DNA of 64,000 nucleotides, from contig JAZHRO010000055.1 of NCBI GenBank assembly GCA_037157565.1, positions 39,215,001 through 39,279,000 on the forward strand. Direction: 5' to 3'. The notes below the pieces were generated by a model. That model did no database searches. It saw only the letters and a program-made list of their open reading frames with translations, and was not told the DNA's origin. Below are positions 33,970 to 44,506 of the stretch, one piece after another. This DNA comes from Thalassia testudinum. Lineage: Eukaryota > Streptophyta > Magnoliopsida > Alismatales > Hydrocharitaceae. Position 1 is the first letter of the stretch, and every line of letters begins with the position of its first letter. A program made the translations under genes and the position numbers.

Positions 33970-35104
33970 TGTGTTGCGGAAGCAAAAATTCAGGACATAT
34001 TGTCCTTCTGCCATGACCAGGCATGCGGTGGACATTTCTTAGGTCATAAAACCGCAGCAAAAGTCCTCCAGTGCAGCTTCTATTGGTCCACAATTTTCAA
34101 GGACGCATACAATCACTGTAGGGCATACACTCGTTGCCAGACCTTAGGTAACATGAGACATTGTGATATGATGCCCTTATAGCCAATTCTCGTATGCGAA
34201 ATCTTCGATGTGTGGGGGATTGATTTTATGGGACCCTTTCTTATTTCGAACGACTTCGAGTACATTCTACTCGCTGTTGACTACGTGTCCAAATGGATTG
34301 AAGCCATTCCGACCAAAACCAATGATCATAAAGTGGTTATCAAATTCATTCATCAGAACATCTTTTCATGGTTCGGGATTCCACGTGCTATAATCTTTGA
34401 TGGAGGGACCCATTTCACTAACGCTCAGTTCAGGTCACTGATGACGAAATACGGGGTGTTGCACCGAATCTCTACTCCATACCACCCCCAAACTAATGGT
34501 CTAGTTAAGCTATCAAATCGGGAGATCAAGAAAATCCTCCAGGTTATTGTTCGACCTGACAGGAAGGATTGGTCATCCCGACTTTCGGAAGCTTTGTGGG
34601 CTTATAGGATCGCCCACGAAACCCAATTAAGTATGTCTCCCTTCAGATTGGTGTAAGGGAAGGCATGTCACCTCCCCGTTGAATTGGAGCACAAAGCCTA
34701 TTGGGCAGTACAGAATTGCAACCTAGATCTGTCTAAGGCAGGAACCCACAGAAAGCTTCAAATGAGAGAGATCAATGAATTACGCCATGGCGCGTATGAG
34801 AACTCGTGAATTTACAAAGAGCAAGTTAAGGCCTTTCACGAAAAGCACATATCTAGAAAGATCTTCCACCTTGGTTAAAAAGTCCTACTCTTTGATGCCA
34901 AGCTTAAACTGTTCCTAGGAAAGCTACGATTAAAATGGATCAGACCCTACCTCGTCCGACGAATCTTTGGAAATGGAGTTATTGAGATCAGTCCACTCAG
35001 CCACGATTCAGAACCTTTCATCGTGAACGGTCAGAGACTCAAATCGTTCATTGACTTGACCGATACAAATTTGGCTGAGATATCCTTTACCCTCCATTCT
35101 CCCT
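33970..35104 (+). pseudogene. Element A integrase
   Basis: An HHCC finger (FCHDQACGGHFLGHKT ... CRAYTRC) is followed by the core: WGIDFMGPF with the first Asp, [12 protein letters not shown], and FDGGTHFTN with the second Asp. At the place of the catalytic Glu, 36 residues on, the sequence reads [13 protein letters not shown], so the residue is Lys. The C-terminal GPF-type region reads GKLRLKWIRPYLV, and the frame ends near 35104. There is no chromodomain. Stops occur at 34181 and 34656. Confidence 0.9.
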
Positions 35105-35137
35105 GAGCTCATTACACCCAACCGATGCGTAAAACTC

Positions 35138-35160
35138 AGTGCTTAACGGGAAGCAACCCG
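35138..35160 (+). other. Post-pol hairpin of element A
   Basis: CAGTGCTTAACGGGAAGCAACCCG. CGGG and CCCG close a small loop. Matches the modules of E, M and (weakly) D. Confidence 0.65.
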
Positions 35161-35366
35161 TCATTTTTGAAAAACCCAAAACCTTTCTTGACATTCCTAT
35201 GTTAATTCATATTGCACTTTAGGGTTCATCCATTAGAACAGCCGACCCCACCTCAGGAACCCGTACCCGAGTTTTGAAATCGTTCGCAACAGTGACCTCG
35301 ACTCGTTCGTCCACCCAAAACCTGTTCTAATGAATAATCTAAGCTGAACTCGAACCCACCTAATTT

Positions 35367-35402
35367 ACAATGAGGACATTGCAAGTTGTAGGCATGGGGG
35401 GG
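35367..35402 (+). promoter_or_regulatory. Post-pol palindrome and internal G-run of element A
   Basis: CAATGAGGACATTG (35367-35380) then TAGGCATGGGGGGG (ending 35402). The G-run looks like a second polypurine tract, about 12 kb before the true one once M is counted but about 1.4 kb before it in the undisturbed element. Confidence 0.6.
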
Positions 35403-35451
35403 TACGAAAATGCAAAACGCCATGAAAAATCATCTGACAAGAAAAGATTTC

Positions 35452-37294
35452 TAACAAGTCGATTTTCCGCTACGCGTTGTAGTATTTAAGTGGTGGAAAA
35501 ATCGATTAATCAATAATAAAAATAACCATTCACAGAATAGCGGGTCGTGTCCATAGGGAGGCAATTGTGCAATAAACTCTCGATTATGTCGTATTCTTTC
35601 GGTTAAGTGCGAAATCCCTAGTCAAATCCGACATAAAATGCGATGGAAAGAAGATTCATAATAACTCAAAAATATAAGGGTATATGTGCAATTTTCCCTC
35701 ACTGAAATCTTCAATGAATATATGATGATTTTATGTAATTTTCAATTGACATATACTAGAGAAAATTGGTGCACATGTTAATCCCAAAACCAATCTTGAA
35801 ACAGGTGAATAACAATAACGTGCAATTATTAGGAAGTATGAGTGTGCATTCGCAATTTCGCCATAATAAAATAATAATAAATCAAAAATCAAATTTTGGC
35901 AATGGTAGCACATGTAATAACTAATTGAAGGGAAAATAGACCTTTCACACTCTCTCTCCTTGCGTGAGAGATGGAGTACTGGCAACGGAGCTGCTATGGG
36001 GGAAGGTTGACCGACGCGTGGGGATCACGATGACGGTAACAGACCGACGAGAGGTGGCCGACGGGTGGAGGAGGGCCTCTGGGCTGTTGGAGGAGAAGGC
36101 GACGGCCGTGCGTCTGGCAACGCTCGGGTGCGCGCCTGCAGGGCGCTGGTGGCGAGAGCGAGCGCCTGCGAGTGGGGGCACGCCTGCCTACGGGGAGCGT
36201 GGTGAAGCAAGGGCGCATGCCTGCAAGTTGCTTGGTGAGGGCGTGGGCGGAGGTGATGGTGCTGCAGAGGGTTTCCAGCGCAGGTACGTGAGCGGGCTGG
36301 AAGGGGGAAGCGCCTGTGGGTGCGGGTGGGGTGGTGCTACCGCCTGCAGGGCCAACTGGAGATGGGCGAGCAGGCGCCTGCAGGCTGCTTGGTGAGGGCG
36401 CGGTAGGGGCACGCAAGGTGTGAGTGCTGGAAGGTGCAAGCGTCTACGAGCACGGGTGGGGCGGAGCGGGCGCCTGCAGGGCAGTTGGAGTAGGCTGGAA
36501 GGTGATGGTGCTGTGTGGGTGTAGTGATGGCGTTGTGCTGGTGCGCACGGTGGAGGCGCTATGCAGGTACGGCCTGGCAGGTGGGGCACTAGCGTTGGAG
36601 CGGCGCTGGCTGGAGGTGGGCTTGCGGGCGCTGGAGGAGGGGAAATGCCTGTAGTGGTAGCGTGCTGCAGGCGGGAGCCTGCAGGCTGCTTGGTGCCGGC
36701 GTGGGTGGGGCGGTGCGCTCTGCAGTGGAGAGCGCTGGAAGAGGGGGGTGCTTGCGGTGGAGGCTATGGCTGACGTGAAGGGCATGCAGAGAGTTGCCTG
36801 TGCGGGCGTGGTTTCGCCTTCGGGTGCGGCTGGAGGGGGAAGCTTGGTCCACAGTGCACACGGTTCCTGGATGATGGTTCCCCACCAGGGGGAAGAAGAA
36901 GATCCCCGCAAAGGGGAGAAAGATCCTCCTCTCCTGTGCTCCTCCTCCTCTTAACTCCTCTCTTCCGCGCTACCTGGGATTTTCAAAATCCCCTCCTAAT
37001 TTTAGTCGGCGGTTGTTTGCCCTTGTTGAGGGTGGCCGGAGGATGGGGAAAAGATGGCTGGTTGTTTAGAGAGGGGAATTTACCCTCCCCTCCTTGTTCT
37101 TTCCCCTTATTACTCTTGCAACATAAAAACATAAAATTATTACATATTAAGTTATAGAATGCTATAAAATAAATGTAAACTTAAATAATGATGCATGCAA
37201 ACATTCTATAACTTAATTTAGTTATTAACAAATCTAAAAGGTAAGATTAAAGTTAACTTAGGCGTAATAATAATCCATTAAAATGGACTCATCA
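35452..37294 (-). mobile_element. 3' LTR of element M
   Basis: Plus-strand edges are TAACAAGTCG (TG changed to TA) and ...GACTCATCA. It is collinear with 44507-46367 with many single-base differences, often C/T or G/A. The centre (36000-36880) is GC-rich, with repeated CTGCAGGCTGCTTGGTG blocks that create long but meaningless frames on both strands. Confidence 0.92.
36219..36706 (+). repeat. Dispersed GC-rich repeats in the M LTR
   Basis: Variants of GCCTGCAGGCTGCTTGGTG near 36219, 36372 and 36677. The other LTR has them at about 45271, 45426 and 45748. Confidence 0.75.
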
Positions 37295-37333
37295 AATACC
37301 CCCATGCCTAAGATTTGCTAGTCTCTAGCAAAA
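37295..37333 (-). promoter_or_regulatory. Polypurine tract with hairpin, element M
   Basis: On the minus strand TTTTGCTAG-AGA-CTAGCAAA precedes TCTTAGGCATGGGGGTATT, then the LTR TGATGAGTCC. Confidence 0.85.
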
Positions 37334-38735
37334 GAATGAAAAATAATAGAAGTAATCAAAAGATTTCTTCTTTTCTTATTTCAAAACTTTAGAGATCTAG
37401 ACAAATGTGACGTGATAATAGCTTAAGTAACAGATCCAAGTGAAAAAGCCAATTCACATTGGGAGTTTGTACTTCACCATTGGTAAATATTGCTGTCGGG
37501 ATAGGCAACTTCTTCCCTCGGGGATAAAGCAGAAGATAATCTGTAATTTGACCCCGACGTTTGGCTTAGGTAGGAGATATCGAGTTGAATGGATTTATAT
37601 TTGGTGTCACACACTCATCTGGTGCTACCTGTAGTCTAGTACTACAGACTCTAGATTAATAGACTATTAGACAAGTCAACTCTGAGAGAGGCCAAACAAC
37701 AGTGCTCTCTTGATGTTCCTGGGCGCTCACTCTTTTCTTTCTTTTCTTTCTGAGATCACAACTCTCGCCAGACTTAGTAACTTTACTCATTGTTTGGTGG
37801 CCTCACATGGCATCCACACTTCAATTAAAGTCCCAATAACTCTACAACTAAGTTAGAGTCCTCAACCAGAATTCGGGCGATCAGAAATATTGAAAGGTAG
37901 GTATGGGTCATATTTGGTGGAACGCGATAGGTGTTCTGTTGCCTCAGAAACAATGTTACATTATAAACTTTGACTTTTTTTTTTGTAATATAACTGTTTC
38001 TTCTTTTTCTTTTTCTTTTCTTTTCTTTTCTCTTTCTTTTTTTTTATAATATAAATCAACATAATACGACACAGACTTTTATTTATGAGGCATTATTCGG
38101 GATGATGATGGTCAAGAGGATATTGTGTGGCTTATTTGGTGGAAGTACCTATTCTCGGCATCGGAAAGGAATAGATAGGACAGGCGTATTTTTGACCTTT
38201 GACACTAATACCCTCCTTCAGCCGAGGACTCTATGAAGGACGGTCGTAACCATCCACCATAGTTATAACTTTATTAAGACTCAATCTCTGTGTATTTGCC
38301 TTGGTGACTCTCAGGAATTCACACAAAGTACGCACATAGGAACAGAGAGTGAAAACTACGCCTAACTCTGAAGTATCATCATCTAATTATCCAAAACTTA
38401 AGAGTCCTTGCACTAGACTTAGCGCACCAGTAATCTCTCTACTTTCTTCTCACAAATATGAGGTGGATCTACTAGAAGATAGTATGCCTGACTCCCTATG
38501 AACTGTCCAAGGGTTCAGTGGACTACAAATGCTTATTGGTTTTCCTCAATGATCCATTACCCAGTCTACGTGCACGTGAAATAAATGTACTGGATTCTAA
38601 ACTTAGGAAATAATTCCGGAAGAAAGACCTCAAATGACAAAGGTATTTTGCTAGGGCTAACCCAATCAACTCAAGAAAAGGAATTTTGTTTATATGCTAA
38701 CCTAAATGCATGAATACTTCCTAAAATGCAAATGC
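37334..38735 (-). other. 3' untranslated region of element M
   Basis: Non-coding, with a pyrimidine/T-rich low-complexity block at 37730-38050 on the plus strand (purine-rich in sense). I see no conserved frame. Confidence 0.6.
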
Positions 38736-38770
38736 ACCCCCCATGCCTAAATCCTACAATGTCCCCATTG
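38736..38770 (-). other. Post-ORF palindrome and G-run, element M
   Basis: Minus strand CAATGGGGACATTG (38770-38757) then TTAGGCATGGGGGGT. Compare A, C and E. Confidence 0.65.
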
Positions 38771-38830
38771 TAAAATTAAAATAGGAGGAGAAAGGAAAAG
38801 CATCACCTGACACAGTGTTATTCCGACTGC

Positions 38831-38852
38831 TGGGTTGCCTCCCAACAAGCGC
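38831..38852 (-). other. Post-ORF hairpin, element M
   Basis: Minus strand GCGCTTGTTGGGAGGCAACCC. Same position and sequence type as in E (545-567). Confidence 0.65.
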
Positions 38853-38949
38853 TACATTTTCTTTCAGCAGCCAGACGTAGAAGGAACCTATAAGTCTGGT
38901 TCCAAACAGACAAAGTTAGGCCCTAAAAATATGTGTAACAGTGCAGGCC

Positions 38950-40143
38950 TAGAAAACCGGTAGCCATGGATGTTGGTGAGCTGATGATGCAATATAATAC
39001 CAAATGCTCGCTAGAAGATATGAAAGCGAAGAACCTCGTTGGCTACCTTGGGAGGTGTAGGAATAATAAACGGAATATGAAAAGGGACCTCCCAAAACGG
39101 AATAAGTGGAGGATAACAATGATCCTCCAGAGCAGGATGGGTTTTAAAAGATATACACATTATTAGTTCAAACCCTTGAATGGCGAGAGTACAAGTACAA
39201 GCATCAATCCACACTCGCCATTCTACCCGAGGATGTATTGGCCAGATATGTTCTCTAGAAACAATGTACATGAGCAGAGATCTGAGCCAAGGATCGGTTA
39301 GGGAGTATAAGGGTTGTTTGTAGTGTTGGAAGATAATGGTTAAGTCCAATGAGGTCTTAGTCGGTGTTAGGTCTAATCCAACAATGATTCAGATTGTGTA
39401 TACTCCCTAGCAATTGTAGACAGTTGCATATTACCCTGCCTAGCATTAATGATCGAAGTCATATTTGAATCAAGGGTAGACACCCAATTACAACTCTTTG
39501 ATGGCAGGGTCAAAATGCCAGAATCATTATTATTCAGCTCATCCCCAGATTCGTTTGGTTCACTCAAACTTTTATCGGGGTGTATATGTGATTCATTAAT
39601 GAAGACAGGAGTTGGATCAGTATCAGTTTTAATATTTTGGAGCAAGCCTATATCATTGAATTCGTTATTCTTCTCGAGGTATAAATCCTCAATTGACGTG
39701 TTTTGTTCCCAAGAGTCTCCCATAGACTTCTCATTATTTTATTTGTCCTCCTCTAATATCAACTCCTACTTTGATGGAGGATGACTCTCAAAAGAAAGGA
39801 GGAATCTGGATTTAATCATATTATTACTATCCGCTGGAGGTAAATCCTCAAATGATAAATAATTCCACTGTGATTCACTCCAGATTTTCAGTCCAGGTTC
39901 CTCTATTGGGGTGTCCCCATCTTCTAAATTAGACTCTTCATATCCCTGAGACCAAAATTCATCCTCCATTCCGTTAGGGTCACCTTCATTGGGTGCATTT
40001 AAATCCTCAGGATACTGAATGGTAGGTGTTGATTCCCTAAGTGGAGGGTCAGGAGTAGGCTCACTAAGGGTAAAATGAGATTCCATCAAATAATCAATAG
40101 GGGAAGTGATAGGAATAATACAACCTTGACCCGGGTTGGTAGG
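38950..40143 (-). pseudogene. Element M protein, downstream part
   Basis: It continues the M ORF on the far side of the solo LTR. The frame at 40143-39766 is acidic and Pro-rich (EDEFWSQGYEESNLEDGD). A second acidic frame (39723-39373) and a basic/aromatic one (39349-39011) follow after stops. The arrangement resembles the acidic and C-terminal parts in C and E. No known domain. The solo LTR insertion with its GTAGG duplication, not an internal boundary, separates it from the upstream part. Confidence 0.55.
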
Positions 40144-40732
40144 TGAAAACGGCAAACCGTGGTACTACTTTGTGTTTATTATAGTACAGTCGTTATAGTA
40201 TAAGACAAGACAGCTACAGTTGTCATTACAATAGATTTTTTTAACTCGAAAATAGTTTTCCCGAGGTCGAACTCAGGGAGCTACTGGAATTCTAGAAGTA
40301 CAAAGTTTCTCTATTGGATTACAAAAATAAGAGAGAGAGAGAGAGGGGGAGAGAGAGAGAGAATTTTTTGTCTTGGCTTCTTCTTCTTCTCTTTTTCTCT
40401 CACGGCTGTGCCTTCTTCTTTCTTCTTTTTGTGCTTTCTATCTTCTTCCCTCTTCTTTCTTCTTCTTCTTCTTCTTCTTCTGCTCTTCCTGTCTTCTTCT
40501 TTTCTTCTTTCTTCTCTTTTCTTCCTATTTCTTTCTTTCTCTTTCTTTTGATTTCTTTTTCTCTGGCGGCCAAGTCTTCTTCTTTCTTCTTCTTCTTTTG
40601 TTCTCTTTTCTTCCTGGCTGTTCGTCTTCTTCTTTTGCTTGTCCTGTCTTCTTCTCTTCTCTTCAGCTGCAGAGTCTTCTTCTTTTCTTCTTCCTTCTTC
40701 TCTGCTTTATCTCCTCTGGCCGCTGCTCAACC

Positions 40733-40758
40733 GTCGTCTGATGCAGTGGTCAGACGAC
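40733..40758. repeat. Conserved hairpin in A-family LTR (copy 2)
   Basis: GTCGTCTGA and TCAGACGAC, a perfect 9-bp stem around eight bases. Confidence 0.85.
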
Positions 40759-41850
40759 TTAACTATAGGTCTGCTACAGTGCTTCTCTTTTTCTCCTTCC
40801 TTTCTTCCTTCGCCGCTTCTTCTTCTGCTCCTGCACACTCACACAACTGGTCAGAGCAAAACCTACCCCTACCCTTCCCCGCGTCTCTCTCTTTCTCAGA
40901 TTTCTCTCATAGGATCACTCTCCTAGAGCAGGGTATTCGGGTACGGGTATCGCTCCCGGGACCAGGCCCACCGGCGTGCGGTGGTGGGCGAGGTGTGCGC
41001 AGTGTCGGGTATTCGGATCCGGCCCAGACCCGCGGGGCGTGAGCGCGGGCGAGGGCGAGCGCGTGGGGCGGTGTATGGTGGCAGCCCTAGGTCGGACTGT
41101 AGTCGGAAAAATGGGTTTGTTCGAGGGGTCGTTAGGTGGCGTGTGGCAGGGAATGAAAAGGGGGAAGCTGTTGAGTGGAGTGAGGGGAAGCTTCTGAGGT
41201 GATCGGCGAGGGGTGAGGAGGTCTGTGGAGGTGGAATGGGCTCGTCGGAGAGGGTGGTCGGAGATGGAGCAGGCGGAGGTGGAAGTTGTGTGTAGGGGCG
41301 CGAAAATATAAATTGATAAAGGGGAAATTTAAAGGAGGAGAGGAAGCTTTTACCTAAGTTTTGGACAAAGGGGGGAGGGCGGAGCCGCCGGCTCGTACTT
41401 GCTGGAGCTGGGGAAGAAGTGGCCCTGGAGGGGGAGATCGGCGACGAGGAGGCAAGTGGAGGGTGTCGGCAGGTGCAGCACGACACAGACGAGAGGGTTA
41501 GGAGAACCCTGCTGCAGGTAAGGCAGCAGAGCGACGAGGAGGAGGAGTTAGTCGCCGGAAGCTGCAGGCCGTCTGTCGGAGGAGGAGAGGATGAAGTGGG
41601 GGGTTATTCTCCGTCAGAGACAGCTTACAAGAACCAACAGGGGGTGCTGGTTCTTATAAAGGGGGTGGCAGAGAGGGAGGCGCAGGCTGGCGACGTGCCA
41701 GCCTCGCCGGAGAGTGGTCGGAGATGAGACCCATACCTTCTGTGCATTCACACGGAAAGTATGGTGGCCGGCAAGCAGCATGGCCGGGTCCCTGCGACAG
41801 AGGACGTCGCAGGGAACTCCGCGTACGTTTTGCAGGACGATCCCCTCTCC

Positions 41851-41900
41851 CTGCGCGGCGCCATGCTCCGCGCAAAGTCGCGGAGCATGGTGCTGCGCAG
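41851..41900. repeat. 22-bp-stem GC-rich fold-back
   Basis: Arms 41851-41872 and 41879-41900 pair at 20 of 22 positions around a 6-nt loop. The inner 12 pairs (CCATGCTCCGCG) are perfect. TTTTGCAGGA lies on both sides (41828 and 41903). Confidence 0.9.
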
Positions 41901-42591
41901 AGTTTTGCAGGAGGGACCGTTCTGCAAAGAACGACGAGAAAGTTGGGGGCCAAAATGCAAGGGTTTCGAAAAATAAGGGTCAAAAAGTAAATGAAGAGGA
42001 TCAAATTGCAAAGTCGGTCAAGGAGGTCTCTTCTTGGGCTCAAGTTTTTATGCATGACTATTTTGAACCTAAGGATTTTAGTGATGAATTTTTTTTCTAG
42101 GTTAGACCATGTTTGACCGGCCAATTTACGTAAAAACCCAAATTAAATCACTAATTGGGCATGGTTCTCAATGTAGGTCAAAATGGGTTTCTAAGGCTAA
42201 ATTGAAGGTTCTAAATCCTAGAGATTATTTTTATATGAATTTTAGAGGGTTTATTTGATTTTTACTCTACCTCGAACCTCGTGAATTGAAGTGGATTTGT
42301 TTTAGGGTTACAGAATATCATTTAATTTCTTGAAGTTGCTGCAACCCTCGTTAGATCAGATCATCCCACTTTCCTTCTTATTAGGTTAGTTTGACCTGTG
42401 TTTGGACCCTTAATTACCCTGTTTTCAAATTGTGTTGGTGAAATTACATTTTTACCCCTTATGACTTATTTTCTTCTTAAACTCAGAATTCTCTGAGTTA
42501 ATCCTTTCTTTGAGCTATGTAGGAGCTTTTTCTTGCATATCAAGGTTAGATTGTGTTAGTTATGGTTCATGATGAGGTTCTCATCAGTAGG

Positions 42592-43263
42592 GGTAAGGAG
42601 AATACTGTCATTGGGGTCAAGGTCCTCAAGAGGTACCATCTTCCCTTGCTTTTGACTCCAATATAGTTCAGGTGGATAATCACTATGATTGTTGTCCTCT
42701 AGTGGCCGTGTCTCATTGGGAGAGTCTAAGTGATAGTTACATAAAGTTGGATCCCTATTGTCATTAGGTTCCTCATGATCATGATCGTATGGGTAGGGAT
42801 CAGGATTATTGGGAAGCGTGTAGCTAAGTTGCCTTATTTCTTCATTTAACTGTTGACTATTCCTCAACATCTCTCCCATTGATTCCATCATTTCCTTTTG
42901 CTGTTTTTGCATTTCTATCGTAAAAGAGGAGAGGCTACTATTATCAGGTTGTGGAGGATAGTCAATTTCAGGCTCTGGTTGCCTAGGGGTATCGGTCCAA
43001 CCTCGATACGGAAAATCATGAAGGGTCGGAGGTTTGGGTGTTTGCATGGAAATAGGGATTTCAGGGTTGGGAAATCCCGCTCCTAGGCTCTGCTCAAAAG
43101 TGGGAGTTATTAAGCTAGTACTCCCAGGATAAGAATAAGAATGATCCCATGAATTGTCAATGTACCCATCAAAGGATGGATACGCTCGGGGCATGGGATC
43201 TTGATTAAAAGATGGGAAGCATTGACTCTAATAATCTAAATGATAGGAGTAAGGGTAATCCAT
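42592..43263 (-). pseudogene. Element M protein, N-terminal part
   Basis: ATG at 43263 (MDYPYSYHLDY), then one TAG at 43230-43228, then an open frame to the solo LTR. The N-terminus is Tyr/Pro/Ser-rich, the middle has a Gln/Glu/Met-rich helix (MQKQQKEMMESMGEML), and LYWSQKQGKMVPLEDLDP matches element E. Like E and C it begins with MD and an aromatic-rich stretch. No known domain. Confidence 0.6.
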
Positions 43264-44485
43264 TTCTTTAAGCAAAATAGTTTTAACTCTCTTAGGATTT
43301 AGCAGAATTCAGAATACAAGCAGAAACTTCTTAGAGAGCTCTACTGTCAAAGCAAACGCAAATTCAATGGGATCTTGTTTTTAGTAGATTGTAGGTCTTA
43401 GAATTATATGTTCAGTTGATGGCCAAACAAGTTTTGCAAAAAAAAATATTATGCTTCCTAGGCCAACCTTCGCTGGTGCCTATAACCTACTTGCAAGGGA
43501 TGGAAGTCTCGAATCGAGCCTACACATGAGGAACCGAAGTAACTTGGTGGATAGGCTTGTTGATTTCCGACTAACTTCCCTTGTGGTGCAAAAGAGGAGA
43601 GGTAGAAATTTATCTAGTGACCTTATTTATGAGGTGCACAGTGTCTCAGGTGTGCAAATATACGATCATGCTTTGATTTTTGAAATTTCGCAAACAAGAT
43701 CCTTTTGCATACAATTTTCAGTCACAGATTTTAAAGTCCAACCTCTTAGCAGTCCTAATTTTTAAAGTGACCACTGAATTAATTTGATTCAAGCACTTTA
43801 GTAGTCTTAGATTTAGGTTCAATGCATATGCATAACAGGTAATTGATGCTCAAGAGAAGACGTACCTTACTCCAGCTTTCTTCGTGTAATAATGAATGCA
43901 ATGCAATAAAAATAAACTAGATGCTACTCATTCAGTCCTAGATGGTTGTCCTATAGATATGCAACTTCTAGCAGGCAGTTCGATTTTATTTTTCTTTTTA
44001 ATAATAATAACAAACAGACCTAATCTAACTAACTAATCGAAATGCAGTTCAAATAATCCTATAATCTAAATAAATGGGAACACGCTCTCAAAAATACGCT
44101 CCCGCATACAAGAGCGATAAGAAATAGAGAGACACTAGGGACACGTTCCCAAAAATACCCGACAAGGGTCCAAAAGACAGTAATTAAATTCTAATGTCTA
44201 TCTAAACGAAATCTAACTAAGATCTACTGACTAAATCAGAAATAGGCTTCTTTGTAAGCCTATGTGCGTGGGATCAAGGCCCATGTGTTCTTATTGCCGT
44301 CCTCTAGGTGGTGTCAAGGTCCATCAAAAAGATCATCTCCACCATACGCGTCATTTAGGGTCAATGCCGTCGCTTTGCTACGCCTGTCGTCGTGTCAGAT
44401 TCCTCGCACAATAATAAAAATGATCAGATGATTGCGCAACTCAGAATATTCAAAATAATAACGTGAATCTATTGCGTCTGTTGCC
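43264..44485 (-). other. Leader of element M
   Basis: Non-coding sequence between primer site and ORF. The frame at 43451-43765 on the plus strand is antisense and has no support. Confidence 0.6.
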
Positions 44486-44503
44486 TCCCCGGCAACGATG
44501 CCA
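44486..44503 (-). promoter_or_regulatory. tRNA-Asp primer binding site, element M
   Basis: Minus strand TGGCATCGTTGCCGGGGA, two bases off the consensus, three bases from the LTR edge. Confidence 0.9.
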
Positions 44504-44506
44504 TTT

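Larger units (their letters stand above)
40144..42586 (-). mobile_element. A-family solo LTR inside element M
   Basis: Plus-strand edges TGAAAACGGC and ...GGTTCTCATCA with a perfect GTAGG duplication. It is related to 17969-20771 along its right two thirds. It contains a pyrimidine-rich tract (40330-40830), a U5 motif (40261-40281), a hairpin at 40733-40758 and a 22-bp-stem fold-back at 41851-41900. Confidence 0.92.
40139..42591. repeat. 5-bp target-site duplication GTAGG
   Basis: GTAGG at 40139-40143 and 42587-42591 exactly flank the solo LTR. Confidence 0.92.

Noticed and set aside
35964..36654. Overlapping Ala/Gly/Arg-rich frames on both strands
   Set aside because: GC-rich core of the M LTR. 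Both strands and several frames are open together, which is typical of composition and not of a gene.
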